DNA of 37,849 nt, from the NCBI GenBank assembly GCA_013329045.1, contig DUKZ01000001.1:1-37849 (forward strand). Direction: 5' to 3'. This stretch comes from Candidatus Woesearchaeota archaeon. Its GTDB lineage: Archaea > Nanobdellota > Nanobdellia > Woesearchaeales > UBA9989. Below are positions 16,622 through 24,548 of the stretch, piece by piece. Under the pieces are notes generated by a model. The model saw only the letters and a program-made list of their open reading frames with translations, ran no database searches and was not told where the DNA came from. The stretch's first letter is position 1. Each line of letters starts with the position of its first letter. A program made the translations under genes and the position numbers.

Positions 16622-16960
16622 TTAGTTAACACTTTTAACAGCTTCAACAATTTTTTTCATATTATCCTGGCTCACAGTAATCGTGTACCCTTGGAGCACT
16701 GCCCTGAGCTCCTCGAGCGTTGATGGCAGGATATCAATGATCTTTGCGATGTGGATGTCTTTGAGCCTTGGAATATTGAGGTCCTCTAGCTTCTTTTTGA
16801 GCTTTGATCCCTGCTCTGGGGTGATCTTGACAAAGTGGTTGATGTATTCCTCCACTTTCTGGCTCCTAATGGAGAGTTCACCGTCCCGTTTCTTGATCTT
16901 TCCTAGCTCTTCTTTCATCTCATACATGCTGATTGGTGATTCTGTGGCAAGTTCTGTCAT
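16622..16960 (-). CDS. rpoF: DNA-directed RNA polymerase subunit F (Rpb4)
   Basis: Subunit F pairs with subunit E to form the stalk of archaeal RNA polymerase, which aids promoter opening and RNA guidance. The 112-residue product from the ATG at 16960 has the normal length. A longer frame to 17041 would run into L21e and adds an unrelated sequence. The family pattern includes ISMYEMKEELGKI, a helix-rich middle (EEYINHFVKITPE) and the C-terminal LPSTLEELRAVLQGYTI, with the final helix MKKIVEAVKSV. The start overlaps the L21e stop (ATGA), so translation is coupled. Confidence 0.95.
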   Translation of the reverse strand: MTELATESPISMYEMKEELGKIKKRDGELSIRSQKVEEYINHFVKITPEQGSKLKKKLEDLNIPRLKDIHIAKIIDILPSTLEELRAVLQGYTITVSQDNMKKIVEAVKSVN

Positions 16961-17253
16961 GGTGTGTTCCTCTTGAGATGGACAGGATGTGCAACGATGA
17001 CTTTTTCCTTGTTCCCGTCTTTGATCTTGACTTGATAGCAAAATCCCTGTTTTCTGACAATAATCCCTGCTTTTCCATGGAACCTTGGGTGGACCATCCC
17101 TTTATGGACTCCTGGTTCCATTTTCACATAGACCCTATCATTCAGCTCGAATTCCTGCATATATTTGCTGATGCTGATCTTGCCTCTTTCCTTGTATTTC
17201 TTCTGTAATTTGTGCCTTGTCTTGTGTCTTGAGCTTCCTATTCTTTTAACCAT
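16957..17253 (-). CDS. rpl21e: 50S ribosomal protein L21e
   Basis: This is a structural protein of the large ribosomal subunit in archaea and eukaryotes. It has 98 residues, with a basic N-terminus (SSRHKTRHKLQKKYKERG) and the SH3-like core containing VYVKMEPGVHKGMVHPRFHG and IVRKQGFCYQVKIKDG, ending in AHPVHLK. It is the first gene of the L21e-rpoF-DUF655 operon. The start has an AGGGGT Shine-Dalgarno-like element about 8 bases upstream, and a TATA-like TATTTAAATG lies near 17307-17316. Confidence 0.97.
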   Translation of the reverse strand: MVKRIGSSRHKTRHKLQKKYKERGKISISKYMQEFELNDRVYVKMEPGVHKGMVHPRFHGKAGIIVRKQGFCYQVKIKDGNKEKVIVAHPVHLKRNTP

Positions 17254-17306
17254 TTCTGATACCCCTAAGTAAGTAAATGAATACTAAATGATGGGGATGA
17301 GGCGAG

Positions 17307-17316
17307 TATTTAAATG
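17307..17316 (-). promoter_or_regulatory. Promoter of the L21e-rpoF-DUF655 operon
   Basis: The TATA-like ATTTAAATAC on the minus strand lies about 58 bases from the L21e ATG. Unlike most genes here this transcript would have a leader of about 30 bases, which fits the Shine-Dalgarno-like AGGGGT next to the start. Confidence 0.5.
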
Positions 17317-17387
17317 TTGTGGTTCATTGGGTGAACACAAAGAGATAGAAAAGTTTATATAATGTTACGTCTGATAAGTAACTAAAA

Positions 17388-17948
17388 TCAAGAATCAACC
17401 CCCAGCACAACCTTTATTGCTTCATATTTGTCCTTCACCATCTCCTTTCCTTCCGGCATTGTCTTGTTCCAGCATTTCTCGATCTTTTTGACCAGCCAGT
17501 CCCGAGCATCAGGCACATTCTTGTTTTCCAGGCCAAACATCGCATGCGCTAATGCCAAAAAATTGTCAAAATGGGCCATGGCATCAGCAGAAGCCGTGAT
17601 TCTTGCCTCCAACGTTTCTGGCATATATGTTTTGTCTGATGAATGAGTCAGGATGCAATGATGGACCATCTTTATTTTTTCCTCAGGATAGCCAAGCTTT
17701 CTGAGCATCATTTCTGCCTCCCTTGCCCCAATAATATGATGCGTCGGCCATGCCTCCTCAGGATCACGCACTTTCACAGTGTCATGGAGCCAGGCAGAAA
17801 TTTCACATACTTCTTCATCAGCATGAAGCTTTTTTGCGAGAATCTTGCTGTATTTGACGACAGATTCGATGTGACCCTTCCAGTCCCAGTCCTTTCCTTC
17901 ACAAAGGGAGAAGATAAATAATCTGACCTGTTGGACGATGCCTTGCAT
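17388..17948 (-). CDS. HD-domain metal-dependent phosphohydrolase
   Basis: The protein is 186 residues from the ATG at 17948. The HD superfamily hydrolyses phosphate esters, often of nucleotides, using two metal ions. Ligands are visible in order: GHIESV (His), AWLHDTVK (the HD pair), THHIIG and CILTHS (His), and ADAMAHF (Asp). A longer reading frame to 18092 exists. A TATA-like box (TTTTATAG, 17969-17976) 24 bases from 17948 and the divergent gene starting at 18067 favour the shorter protein. The substrate cannot be named from sequence. Confidence 0.88.
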   Translation of the reverse strand: MQGIVQQVRLFIFSLCEGKDWDWKGHIESVVKYSKILAKKLHADEEVCEISAWLHDTVKVRDPEEAWPTHHIIGAREAEMMLRKLGYPEEKIKMVHHCILTHSSDKTYMPETLEARITASADAMAHFDNFLALAHAMFGLENKNVPDARDWLVKKIEKCWNKTMPEGKEMVKDKYEAIKVVLGVDS

Positions 17949-18036
17949 GAGGACAGTATACCCAAGGACTATAAAACAGTTTTCCTTTCCCTCACCAATC
18001 CATTTCTGGATATCTTCCGAAAAATGTTCGGATAGA

Positions 18037-18044
18037 TTTATATT
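18037..18044 (+). promoter_or_regulatory. TATA box of the phosphoribosyltransferase-like gene
   Basis: TTTATATT is centred 27 bases before the ATG at 18067. It defines that start and the divergent arrangement with the HD hydrolase gene. Confidence 0.55.
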
Positions 18045-18066
18045 ACATCTTCCATTCTTTTTTTTG

Positions 18067-18732
18067 ATGTTGGAGATAATTGAGAACTGCACTGCCTCTT
18101 TCCTCCTCTTTAATGACCTGGATGTTCTTTCAGGAGATTTTCTTGATTTTGCAGAACGCTATCTTCCAGCAATGGAAATAGCATTATCATCTCTTGATGC
18201 ACATGCAGATATTTTCCCGCAGGATGCATATGCTATCGGAGAAGGTGGAACTGTCATTCTCTCTCGTCTTGGAATTCCTCCAAAGGAGGTTATTTGGACA
18301 GGGAGGGTCTGGAATGGGAAGGATCATACCTTCCATAGTGATCCTGGCGATGTTCCTCTTCCAGAGAACCCCTGCCTTGTTGATGATGTCATTGGGTCTG
18401 GAAGGACTGCACATTTTCTCCATGAGCGGTTATCTTTGAGATCTCCGGAAATCATTGCCCTTTTTTATAATCTTACACCGAGTGAATGCAAGGATGATGG
18501 GATAATTGGATACCAAAAAACAACTGGCATTATCGGTGTTGAAGGACAATGCGGCGATGCGTATTGGCATCCTGCGATCTATTCTGTGAGGCATCTCCTT
18601 AATAAACCTGCATCAAATCCTTATTATCTTCACAATATGGCAGAGAGATATTTCCAGGGAAACCTTGAAGGGTTAGAGGGTGCAATTGCCACGCTTCATC
18701 AGGGGAGGGACACACATGTTGCCCCACTATGA
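18067..18732 (+). CDS. Phosphoribosyltransferase-like protein
   Basis: The 221-residue product (ATG at 18067) carries the PRPP-binding signature CLVDDVIGSGRTAHFLHERL at about 105-124, characteristic of type I phosphoribosyltransferases. These move ribose 5-phosphate from PRPP to a base or, in some branches, act in other sugar-phosphate chemistry. The surroundings do not match a standard purine or pyrimidine enzyme. The C-terminal third (IIGVEGQCGDAYWHPAIYSV) is unfamiliar. The next gene, an APH-like kinase, overlaps the 3' end by 17 bases, so the two probably act in one pathway. Confidence 0.75.
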   Translation: MLEIIENCTASFLLFNDLDVLSGDFLDFAERYLPAMEIALSSLDAHADIFPQDAYAIGEGGTVILSRLGIPPKEVIWTGRVWNGKDHTFHSDPGDVPLPENPCLVDDVIGSGRTAHFLHERLSLRSPEIIALFYNLTPSECKDDGIIGYQKTTGIIGVEGQCGDAYWHPAIYSVRHLLNKPASNPYYLHNMAERYFQGNLEGLEGAIATLHQGRDTHVAPL

Positions 18733-19627
18733 AATGCCTGGCGTCACGAATCCTGTGGCACTCCAGGAAGGTATAGATTCATTTGTCAGATCCACACTTG
18801 GTGAACCTGCTGAGGAAGTAGAGAACATATCCCGCATCGCGTTAAAAAATCAGGTGTATCGTGTCTCTACTCAGCAAGGCCAGTTTGTCGTAAAACTCTA
18901 CCAGGGAAGATATCCGGACAGGAGAATGGCAAGAGAAATTGAAGGGTTTGCCGTCACGAAGGGTCAGGAATTTGTAAAAGGGGAACTTCGGGCTGATTTC
19001 TCAAGAGCACATGTTCCATTCCCAATACTTGTAAGGCCGTATCTTCAGGGGTCTTCACTCAAAGATAATCTTCGGTCAAGATCAACGGATGATGGCATTC
19101 TGGATTCTTTCTACCAAGCTCTGCTGGCGATGACCTCTCTTCACACACCCCATTTTCATCCATTTAGTCCTCCAACTTCCTGCCAGGGTATCTTCTATGA
19201 TATCTTTCAGACTGATAATGATACAATAGGTCATGTCCTTGGAAGTTTTCCATGTATTCCTGCTTATTTTGACAAAAGAACCATGCTGAGAGATGATCAT
19301 CCAACATTTTGTAATGGTGATCTTGGGTCAAATGATATCATCTTCACAACAGAGGGGATTGAGATTATTGACTGGGAGAACTGCTGTGTTGGTGACCCTT
19401 CAAGAGACTGCGGGTATCTTACATACAGCGCAGCAGGTGTGCATTTTGGAAATACTGGTCTGGTAGAAAAGATAATTGAATTATCTCAGTCTTTTCAATA
19501 CCCAAACCTGAATTTTTACATTGCTGAGAGGGCTATTGGCTCTGCTGTTGTTGAGTATGTACCAGAAGGAAATTCCGCTAAACTAGGGTTTGCTATGGAC
19601 CTGGCTCATAGGATGCTCAATAACTGA
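18716..19627 (+). CDS. Aminoglycoside-phosphotransferase-like small-molecule kinase
   Basis: The 303-residue protein has the APH/choline-kinase fold. The N-lobe has an ATP-binding lysine in QFVVKLYQG (about K60). The catalytic loop is FCNGDLGSNDI (about 198-208), with the usual His replaced by Asn but Asp and Asn kept. The metal-binding segment is EIIDWENC (about 216-223). Family members phosphorylate sugars, amino alcohols or antibiotics. The substrate is unknown. The start at 18716 overlaps the phosphoribosyltransferase gene; a start at 18680 is less likely. Its end overlaps the convergent HAD gene by 22 bases. Confidence 0.85.
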   Translation: MLPHYEMPGVTNPVALQEGIDSFVRSTLGEPAEEVENISRIALKNQVYRVSTQQGQFVVKLYQGRYPDRRMAREIEGFAVTKGQEFVKGELRADFSRAHVPFPILVRPYLQGSSLKDNLRSRSTDDGILDSFYQALLAMTSLHTPHFHPFSPPTSCQGIFYDIFQTDNDTIGHVLGSFPCIPAYFDKRTMLRDDHPTFCNGDLGSNDIIFTTEGIEIIDWENCCVGDPSRDCGYLTYSAAGVHFGNTGLVEKIIELSQSFQYPNLNFYIAERAIGSAVVEYVPEGNSAKLGFAMDLAHRMLNN

Positions 19628-20289
19628 TCCAATGCGGAAATTACCCCTTCTCGTGGCGGTCCCTCTCTCATTATCAGCATCCCCTGCATCCCTGCAGCTC
19701 TGGCCGGGATGATATCCCCTTCAAGGTCATTTCCCACAACTAAGATTTCTTCAGGAGAATCTCCTGACAAGGCTATTGCCCGAGAAAAAAAGAGGGGTGA
19801 TGGTTTTGCACATCCAACATCCTGAGAACAAAGATACAGACTGATGAATGAAGCAATACCTAGCGCTTCTCTCTTCTTATCCTGGTACTTATGAAGCCCA
19901 TTTGTGACAATGCCAAGAGAAAATGTTGCAAAGAGAGCCTCCAATGTGATCAACACATCAGAATAAGGCCTGACACCGGAGAGTGCTGATTGGAATTTCT
20001 GATCCATCTGTTCCGCCAAATCTTCTCCTCTCATTCCAATCCTTTCCAATACCCCAATCCTTTCCAATAAGAGCGCATATCTTGCCTTCCGATCAAAGTA
20101 AGTATCATGACCCATCCGTCCGCAGTAGTATTCTGTATCCATGTGCATTTTTACTTCAAGATAGTCTCTTCGCACGAACTTCCCTTCGACCAATGCAAAA
20201 ACTGCATCATCCGCTTCTATTTGATAATGCCCTGCATAGGGGAAGAGAGTATCATCCAGGTCAAATAAAATTGTCTGAATCTTTCCCAT
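19606..20289 (-). CDS. HAD-superfamily hydrolase (pyrimidine-nucleotidase-like)
   Basis: The protein is 227 residues from the ATG at 20289. It is a Rossmann-fold phosphatase or nucleotidase that uses an aspartate nucleophile. All four HAD motifs are visible: ILFDLDDTLF (about 5-14), LGIVTNGLHKYQ, CAKPSPLFF and VVGNDLEGDI. The layout with a helical cap resembles YjjG-type nucleotidases. A TATA-like box (20311-20318) 26 bases upstream fixes the start; the open frame further upstream is not coding. Near the middle, LERIGVLERIG comes from an 18-bp tandem duplication. Confidence 0.92.
   Translation of the reverse strand: MGKIQTILFDLDDTLFPYAGHYQIEADDAVFALVEGKFVRRDYLEVKMHMDTEYYCGRMGHDTYFDRKARYALLLERIGVLERIGMRGEDLAEQMDQKFQSALSGVRPYSDVLITLEALFATFSLGIVTNGLHKYQDKKREALGIASFISLYLCSQDVGCAKPSPLFFSRAIALSGDSPEEILVVGNDLEGDIIPARAAGMQGMLIMREGPPREGVISALDQLLSIL
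20036..20071 (-). repeat. 18-bp-period tandem duplication inside the HAD gene
   Basis: CCAATCCTTTCCAATA occurs at 20036-20051 and again at 20054-20069. It duplicates six codons in frame (LERIGxLERIG). Confidence 0.8.
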
Positions 20290-20358
20290 GATAAACGGGA
20301 ATTCCGGGCAGCTTAAAAAGATGAAGGTTGGAATATCTCCGAAAATTATCCCGTAACC

Positions 20359-20367
20359 CTTAAATAT
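20359..20367 (+). promoter_or_regulatory. TATA box of the dehydrogenase operon
   Basis: CTTAAATAT is centred 33 bases before the ATG at 20396 and overlaps the upstream ATG at 20366, which therefore cannot be the start of this transcript's protein. Confidence 0.5.
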
Positions 20368-20395
20368 GAACCGGAATTCTTCTGTCATCAAGAAG

Positions 20396-21499
20396 ATGGC
20401 AGAGACATGCTTGGCAGGGATAACAGAGAAAGAAGAGACTATTACCCTCAACCAAGTGCCACTTGTCAAGACCGATGATTGCGCGGTTATCTCTATCTTA
20501 TCATCAGGTGTCTGTGGTACAGACCCCCATATTTTCTCAGGCAAAAGGGTTGGGGCAACCTATCCTACCATCCAGGGGCATGAGATATGTGGGCGGATCG
20601 AACATTTGGGAAAATCCTTTTCCTGTAAGCCGGGAGATCATATTGCCATAGGTGATCGGGTCATCCTCGTTCCGGGAAAAGCGTGTGGAACATGCCATTA
20701 TTGCATCACCTATCCCCACCAGGAACATCTCTGCGTGAACCGAGGGATCTATGGGGTCACGTTGCGCTGCGACCGGCCACCATATCTTATCGGTGGATTT
20801 GCGCAAAAAGTTGTCATCACAAGTGGTTATTGGCTTTTTTTGCTACCAAAGGATATCCCTGATGAGATAGGATGCCTCACAGAACCCCTGGCAGTTGCCA
20901 TTCACGCAGTAGAGCGGGGAGTTGGGATGAATATGCCAACCGCGCAATATGGGCCAGGGCTCTACCCTACAATCATCATCCAGGGCGCTGGACCCATTGG
21001 ATTATTAACAGCAATCACCTGCAGGTCAATCGGCGCGCATGTCATCATCACTGATATTCTCGAACACCGCGTATCTTTCGCAAAAGAGCTCAAGCTTCAT
21101 GCGGTGCTCCTTCCACGAAAAGAAGGTCGGGTTTTGGCCCTGAGAAAAGAAACAAAGGGCATTGGTGCAGATATCGCCATCGATTGTGCTGGAACACCTG
21201 AAGCGTTTGAAGAAGGAATCCAGATGGTCAGGAGGGGTGGAAGATATATCGAACTTGGCAATTTTGCAGATTCCGGTGAGGCATTGGTAAAACCCTCATA
21301 TATCTGCAGGAATGACCTCGAGATATTCGGGTCTGTTATCGCTTCGCCCTGGGATTTTGGTCGGGCAATCCAGCTTCTCCAAAAGGATGCAGCGCTGTTC
21401 CAGAAATTGATCACCCACCGGTTCCGAATTGAGGAGACAGAAAAAGCGATCATTAATGTTAAAGAGAAACATGGCATCAAGACAATTATTGTTCCCTAG
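20396..21499 (+). CDS. Zinc-dependent medium-chain alcohol/polyol dehydrogenase
   Basis: The protein is about 367 residues from the ATG at 20396. It oxidises or reduces a hydroxyl/carbonyl with NAD(P). The GroES-like half has the catalytic zinc motif GVCGTD (C40) and GHE (61-63), plus a structural zinc site C97, C100, C103 and C113. The last spacing is CX9C rather than CX7C. The Rossmann motif is IIQGAGPIGLL (about 195). It resembles the sorbitol/threonine dehydrogenase branch. A longer start at 20366 is disfavoured because the TATA box overlaps it. It heads an overlapping three-gene operon with a PEP-domain protein and an aminotransferase. Confidence 0.9.
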   Translation: MAETCLAGITEKEETITLNQVPLVKTDDCAVISILSSGVCGTDPHIFSGKRVGATYPTIQGHEICGRIEHLGKSFSCKPGDHIAIGDRVILVPGKACGTCHYCITYPHQEHLCVNRGIYGVTLRCDRPPYLIGGFAQKVVITSGYWLFLLPKDIPDEIGCLTEPLAVAIHAVERGVGMNMPTAQYGPGLYPTIIIQGAGPIGLLTAITCRSIGAHVIITDILEHRVSFAKELKLHAVLLPRKEGRVLALRKETKGIGADIAIDCAGTPEAFEEGIQMVRRGGRYIELGNFADSGEALVKPSYICRNDLEIFGSVIASPWDFGRAIQLLQKDAALFQKLITHRFRIEETEKAIINVKEKHGIKTIIVP

Positions 21500-22292
21500 G
21501 ACCAACACTCAGGATACCACCCTCAACCTCAACCTTGGGATGAGAGAAGAGCTCGCAGTAGTCCAAGATCATGCCTTTGAGAGCGTCCTCATCCGTCCAG
21601 AATATACCATTCGGAGGGCTGGTGCAGAGCTTTCTCATGAAAGGGCGCGCAGCGCTCTCCAATCAATGTTGGATGATGTCTCCCACGCATTCTTTGGCAA
21701 AGAGAAATGGTATCGGTTCTCAGATTACACCGCCTCAGAAGCAAATGCTCTTAGAGGGGTGCATGAGCAAATGGAAGATCCAAACCCTCTTCTTGGACTA
21801 AGGGGTGTTCGAAGGCTCATTGCCAACCCACCACTTCTTGAACATGAGTTGGATGTTATCATGCCATATGCGGAGACTGACCCGCAATTCAATGTGCTCT
21901 TGCCGATGGTCCATGAGCCAGAACAGGTTATACAGATAAAACGCGCCCTGGAATCAAGGGGATATAAAAACAAGCTTGGTGTGATGATGGAAATCCCTTC
22001 AGCGTTCCTGCTGCTCGGCCAGATCAGTCCTCTCGCAGATCATTTCATCATCGGCCTCAATGACCTTGCCTGTTTTCTCCTTGGCACTGATCGGGATTCA
22101 TCCTCCTACTCCCGGGTTCCTCCTTCTGTTAGGCGATTTCTTGATGCGTATCTTCCCAAAAGAAGGGACAACTGGGAAATGGCCGGCTATCTTGGGAATG
22201 ATGAGATCTCCTTGGCAAAATCATTTGGGATCAAAGGGGTGTATGTGAGAGCGCATGAACTTCCTGAAATCCTGCGTGAGGTATTGGCATGA
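21471..22292 (+). CDS. Stand-alone PEP-utilising TIM-barrel domain, catalytic Cys missing
   Basis: The 273-residue protein matches only the C-terminal barrel of PEP synthase, PPDK and PTS enzyme I. Visible are WYRFSDYTASEANAL (about 80-94), NPLLGLRGVRR (105-115), LPMVHEPEQ, GVMMEIPSAF (about 170-179), GLNDLA (195-200) and TDRDSS (206-211). The Arg, Glu, Asn and Asp that bind PEP and metal are kept. Where PPDK and PEP synthase have the catalytic Cys (ICG), this protein has MAG (about 237). No swivelling His domain or ATP-grasp domain accompanies it. It may bind PEP, pyruvate or another enol without phosphotransfer. The start overlaps the previous gene by 29 bases. Confidence 0.8.
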   Translation: MASRQLLFPRTNTQDTTLNLNLGMREELAVVQDHAFESVLIRPEYTIRRAGAELSHERARSALQSMLDDVSHAFFGKEKWYRFSDYTASEANALRGVHEQMEDPNPLLGLRGVRRLIANPPLLEHELDVIMPYAETDPQFNVLLPMVHEPEQVIQIKRALESRGYKNKLGVMMEIPSAFLLLGQISPLADHFIIGLNDLACFLLGTDRDSSSYSRVPPSVRRFLDAYLPKRRDNWEMAGYLGNDEISLAKSFGIKGVYVRAHELPEILREVLA

Positions 22293-23437
22293 CAAGGATT
22301 CGGCTCGATGAAGTGAGCTTTTCTGGAATCGGGAATATGGTGAAACTGGCAAACAGCATCGGCGGGGATCTGATTAGGGGGGAAGTTGGCGATGTGGGGG
22401 CGCTGCCACCAGAGGAAGTAAGACAAGCACTTATCAATGCTTATGATGCACATCTCACACATTACCCGCCATTCCAAGGGGATGATGGACTCCTCGATGC
22501 TCTTGTAATAAAGGTCAGGGAAAAGAATCATCTTCCTGCAACAAAGAAGAACATTTTCATAACCTCCGGATGCTCTATCGGGCTCTCTATCAGCTTATCG
22601 AGCATACTCAATGATGGTGATGAGGTCATCACCACAGACCCAATCTGGTGCCATATCCCAGAAATGATCAAGCTTGCGGGGGGCATTCCTGTCTTTATTC
22701 CACTCCACCCGGAGACTGGAAGGATTAATCTCGAAGCATTGGCAAGAGCCATAACACCAAAGACAAAAGCGATCATCATCAACACTCCAAACAACCCAAC
22801 AGGTGCAGTGCTAAGTTTACAAGAGGCAAATAAGATAATCTCCCTCGCAAAGGAATATGGCCTTTTTATCATCTCAGATGAAGAATATGAATCCTTTGTC
22901 TATGAAAAAAACAAGCATTTTTCCATCGGATCGCTCTATGAGGATACCATCACCTGCTTTTCTTTTTCTAAAACATATGCTCTTTCTGGTTTTCGCCTAG
23001 GTTATCTCGTGTTCCCAGAGCACCTGATGGAAAACATATCCAAAATGTTTTTGTACACCCAGATGTACCCTTCATCCCTCCTCCAGAAGGGAGCCCTCGC
23101 CGCGCTCACTGCCTCAGACTTGTACTCAGAAGCATTGTTAAGGGATTATACCTCAAGGGCTAAGGTGATAGTTGAGGGGTTTACAAATGCTGGGCTGCTA
23201 ACGAAAATGCCTGAAGTATCTGTCTATGTATGGCCAAAGATTCCAAAAGGCTATTCATCATCACAGGTGTTCTGTGAAGACCTGCTTCGACATGCAGGAA
23301 TCGTGGCGGTGCCTGGAAGCGTGTTTGGAAACCAGGGCAAAGGGCATATCAGATATTCCCTCTTTGAACCGGTTGACAGGCAAAAAATTGCTGTGAAAAA
23401 GCTTCAAGGATGGTCAATTGGGCTCTGTAGAAAATGA
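22289..23437 (+). CDS. PLP-dependent class I/II aminotransferase
   Basis: The 382-residue enzyme is of the aspartate-aminotransferase fold. Landmarks are a glycine-containing cofactor loop TSGCSIGLS (92-100), NTPNNPTG (165-172), SDEEYE (196-201), the Schiff-base lysine in SFSKTYALSGFRLGY (K228) and R236. It transfers an amino group between an amino acid and a keto acid. Family resemblance does not give the substrate. The ATG overlaps the stop of the PEP-domain gene (ATGA), so the two are translationally coupled. The tandem oxidation, PEP-like and transamination genes suggest a short pathway to an amino compound. Confidence 0.93.
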   Translation: MTRIRLDEVSFSGIGNMVKLANSIGGDLIRGEVGDVGALPPEEVRQALINAYDAHLTHYPPFQGDDGLLDALVIKVREKNHLPATKKNIFITSGCSIGLSISLSSILNDGDEVITTDPIWCHIPEMIKLAGGIPVFIPLHPETGRINLEALARAITPKTKAIIINTPNNPTGAVLSLQEANKIISLAKEYGLFIISDEEYESFVYEKNKHFSIGSLYEDTITCFSFSKTYALSGFRLGYLVFPEHLMENISKMFLYTQMYPSSLLQKGALAALTASDLYSEALLRDYTSRAKVIVEGFTNAGLLTKMPEVSVYVWPKIPKGYSSSQVFCEDLLRHAGIVAVPGSVFGNQGKGHIRYSLFEPVDRQKIAVKKLQGWSIGLCRK

Positions 23438-23624
23438 GTGCCTTTCTGCGAAACTCAAACTCCAGAATGAGGCAAGTGCGTCGCGAGGGGTAGCTCCATC
23501 CGGGAACGCAGCACCTTTCCGTAAATGGTCGAGAGTTGAGCCGGCACCAGTTGAGCGAAGCGAGACTTTCTACAGAGCCGGTCAATGGGATAAAGCTTAA
23601 AACTATAGCTCCAGCACTCCTTTT
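23438..23624. other. Intergenic segment with repeated GAGCCGG and AGTTGAGC words
   Basis: This 187-base gap is GC-rich in its middle part and contains AGTTGAGC and GAGCCGG each twice. The open frames crossing it look non-coding. A TATA-like CTTAAAAC at 23596-23603, centred 26 bases before the ATG at 23625, serves the next gene. Confidence 0.4.
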
Positions 23625-24161
23625 ATGGAACGACAAGACATTATTGATCATGCACGAAGATATATTGGAACCCCCTATGAGGTAATGGTCTGCACTGACT
23701 TAATTGTCACAGCAGCTGATCTTAAGGATGACATGATCGAGTTCGCAACAAACCATCTTCATTATTTTTCCCAGGTAAACAGACGCCTTAGTCCTCAAAT
23801 GCAAATAGTGCAGCGGTTCATTGATGGGACCGGACTTGCAGGTATCCTGAGAAAAGGACCATTCAACAACACTCCAGAAAACCCTGATTTTCCAAGAAGA
23901 CTGCAGAACCTGATTGATTACCAACAGGCATTAGCAGCATACCTTCCCCATACTTATTTTATCCCAAAAGAGGGCTGGGTTGCCTATTTCATGAATGGAA
24001 AATGTGCATGTCCCTCTCATGTTGGTCTCATCACTGAAGTAAAAGAAGGAAAGCCAGACAAGGTTATTCATTCCTCTTCTTCTCGTGGAGTAATAGAAGA
24101 CCCAATGGGACTGCTTCTAGAGCATCTTTCACTCTGTGCATATGGGATATTGGTCGATTGA
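23625..24161 (+). CDS. NlpC/P60-like cysteine hydrolase
   Basis: The 178-residue protein resembles NlpC/P60 or amidase_5-type hydrolases, which cut peptide or amide bonds. The N-terminal YIGTPYEVMVCTDLIV (about 12-27) fits the helix carrying the catalytic cysteine (C24). PSHVGLITEV (about 135) fits the histidine strand, followed by VIHSSSSRGVIED, typical of the family's last strands. There is no signal peptide, so the substrate may be cytoplasmic. TATA spacing of 26 bases supports the start. The family assignment is based on motif order only. Confidence 0.65.
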   Translation: MERQDIIDHARRYIGTPYEVMVCTDLIVTAADLKDDMIEFATNHLHYFSQVNRRLSPQMQIVQRFIDGTGLAGILRKGPFNNTPENPDFPRRLQNLIDYQQALAAYLPHTYFIPKEGWVAYFMNGKCACPSHVGLITEVKEGKPDKVIHSSSSRGVIEDPMGLLLEHLSLCAYGILVD

Positions 24162-24197
24162 AGAAAGACATATAAAGGACCATTCAAGATTTTTTTT

Positions 24198-24548
24198 ATG
24201 GTGTATATACCAAAACGATATGGCCAGTCAAGGATTGACTACTGCCCTTTCTGTGAAAAGCAGGCCCTGGTAAAGAATGCGCAAGGGGTGCCAGTATGCT
24301 CTGCGCATAAGAATGCTACTATCGGAGAAATGAAATGCATTTGTGGCGGCAATCTCGAGATCAAGGAAGGAAAATTCGGAGCATTCTTCCTGTGCGATAA
24401 GTGCGGCCCTATCAACATGAAAAAGGTGCTGGAGATCAATGAGGTGGAGGCGCCAGAACAAAAACGTGATGTTGCATCTACAAAACCAAAAAAAGAGCCG
24501 CAAGACGAACTCGTTGTTCGGGGAGATGATCCCTACTGGTGCCGCTAG
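24198..24548 (+). CDS. Small zinc-ribbon protein
   Basis: The 116-residue protein has two zinc-binding knuckle pairs: CPFCEKQALVKNAQGVPVC (16-34) and CICGGNLEIKEG...CDKCGP (about 51-74). The second resembles topoisomerase IA C-terminal zinc ribbons (FGAFFLCDKC). A charged tail follows, ending in DDPYWCR. It is likely cytoplasmic and nucleic-acid-binding by analogy; no function is proven. A TATA-like CATATAAAGG (24169-24178) sits 25 bases before the start. Its last bases overlap the convergent flavodoxin-fold gene by 4 bases. Confidence 0.75.
   Translation: MVYIPKRYGQSRIDYCPFCEKQALVKNAQGVPVCSAHKNATIGEMKCICGGNLEIKEGKFGAFFLCDKCGPINMKKVLEINEVEAPEQKRDVASTKPKKEPQDELVVRGDDPYWCR

Noticed and set aside
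23418..23600. 60-codon frame and a longer minus frame over the gap after the aminotransferase
   Set aside because: The composition is non-coding and no start signal is present; the frame runs over the end of the aminotransferase gene.
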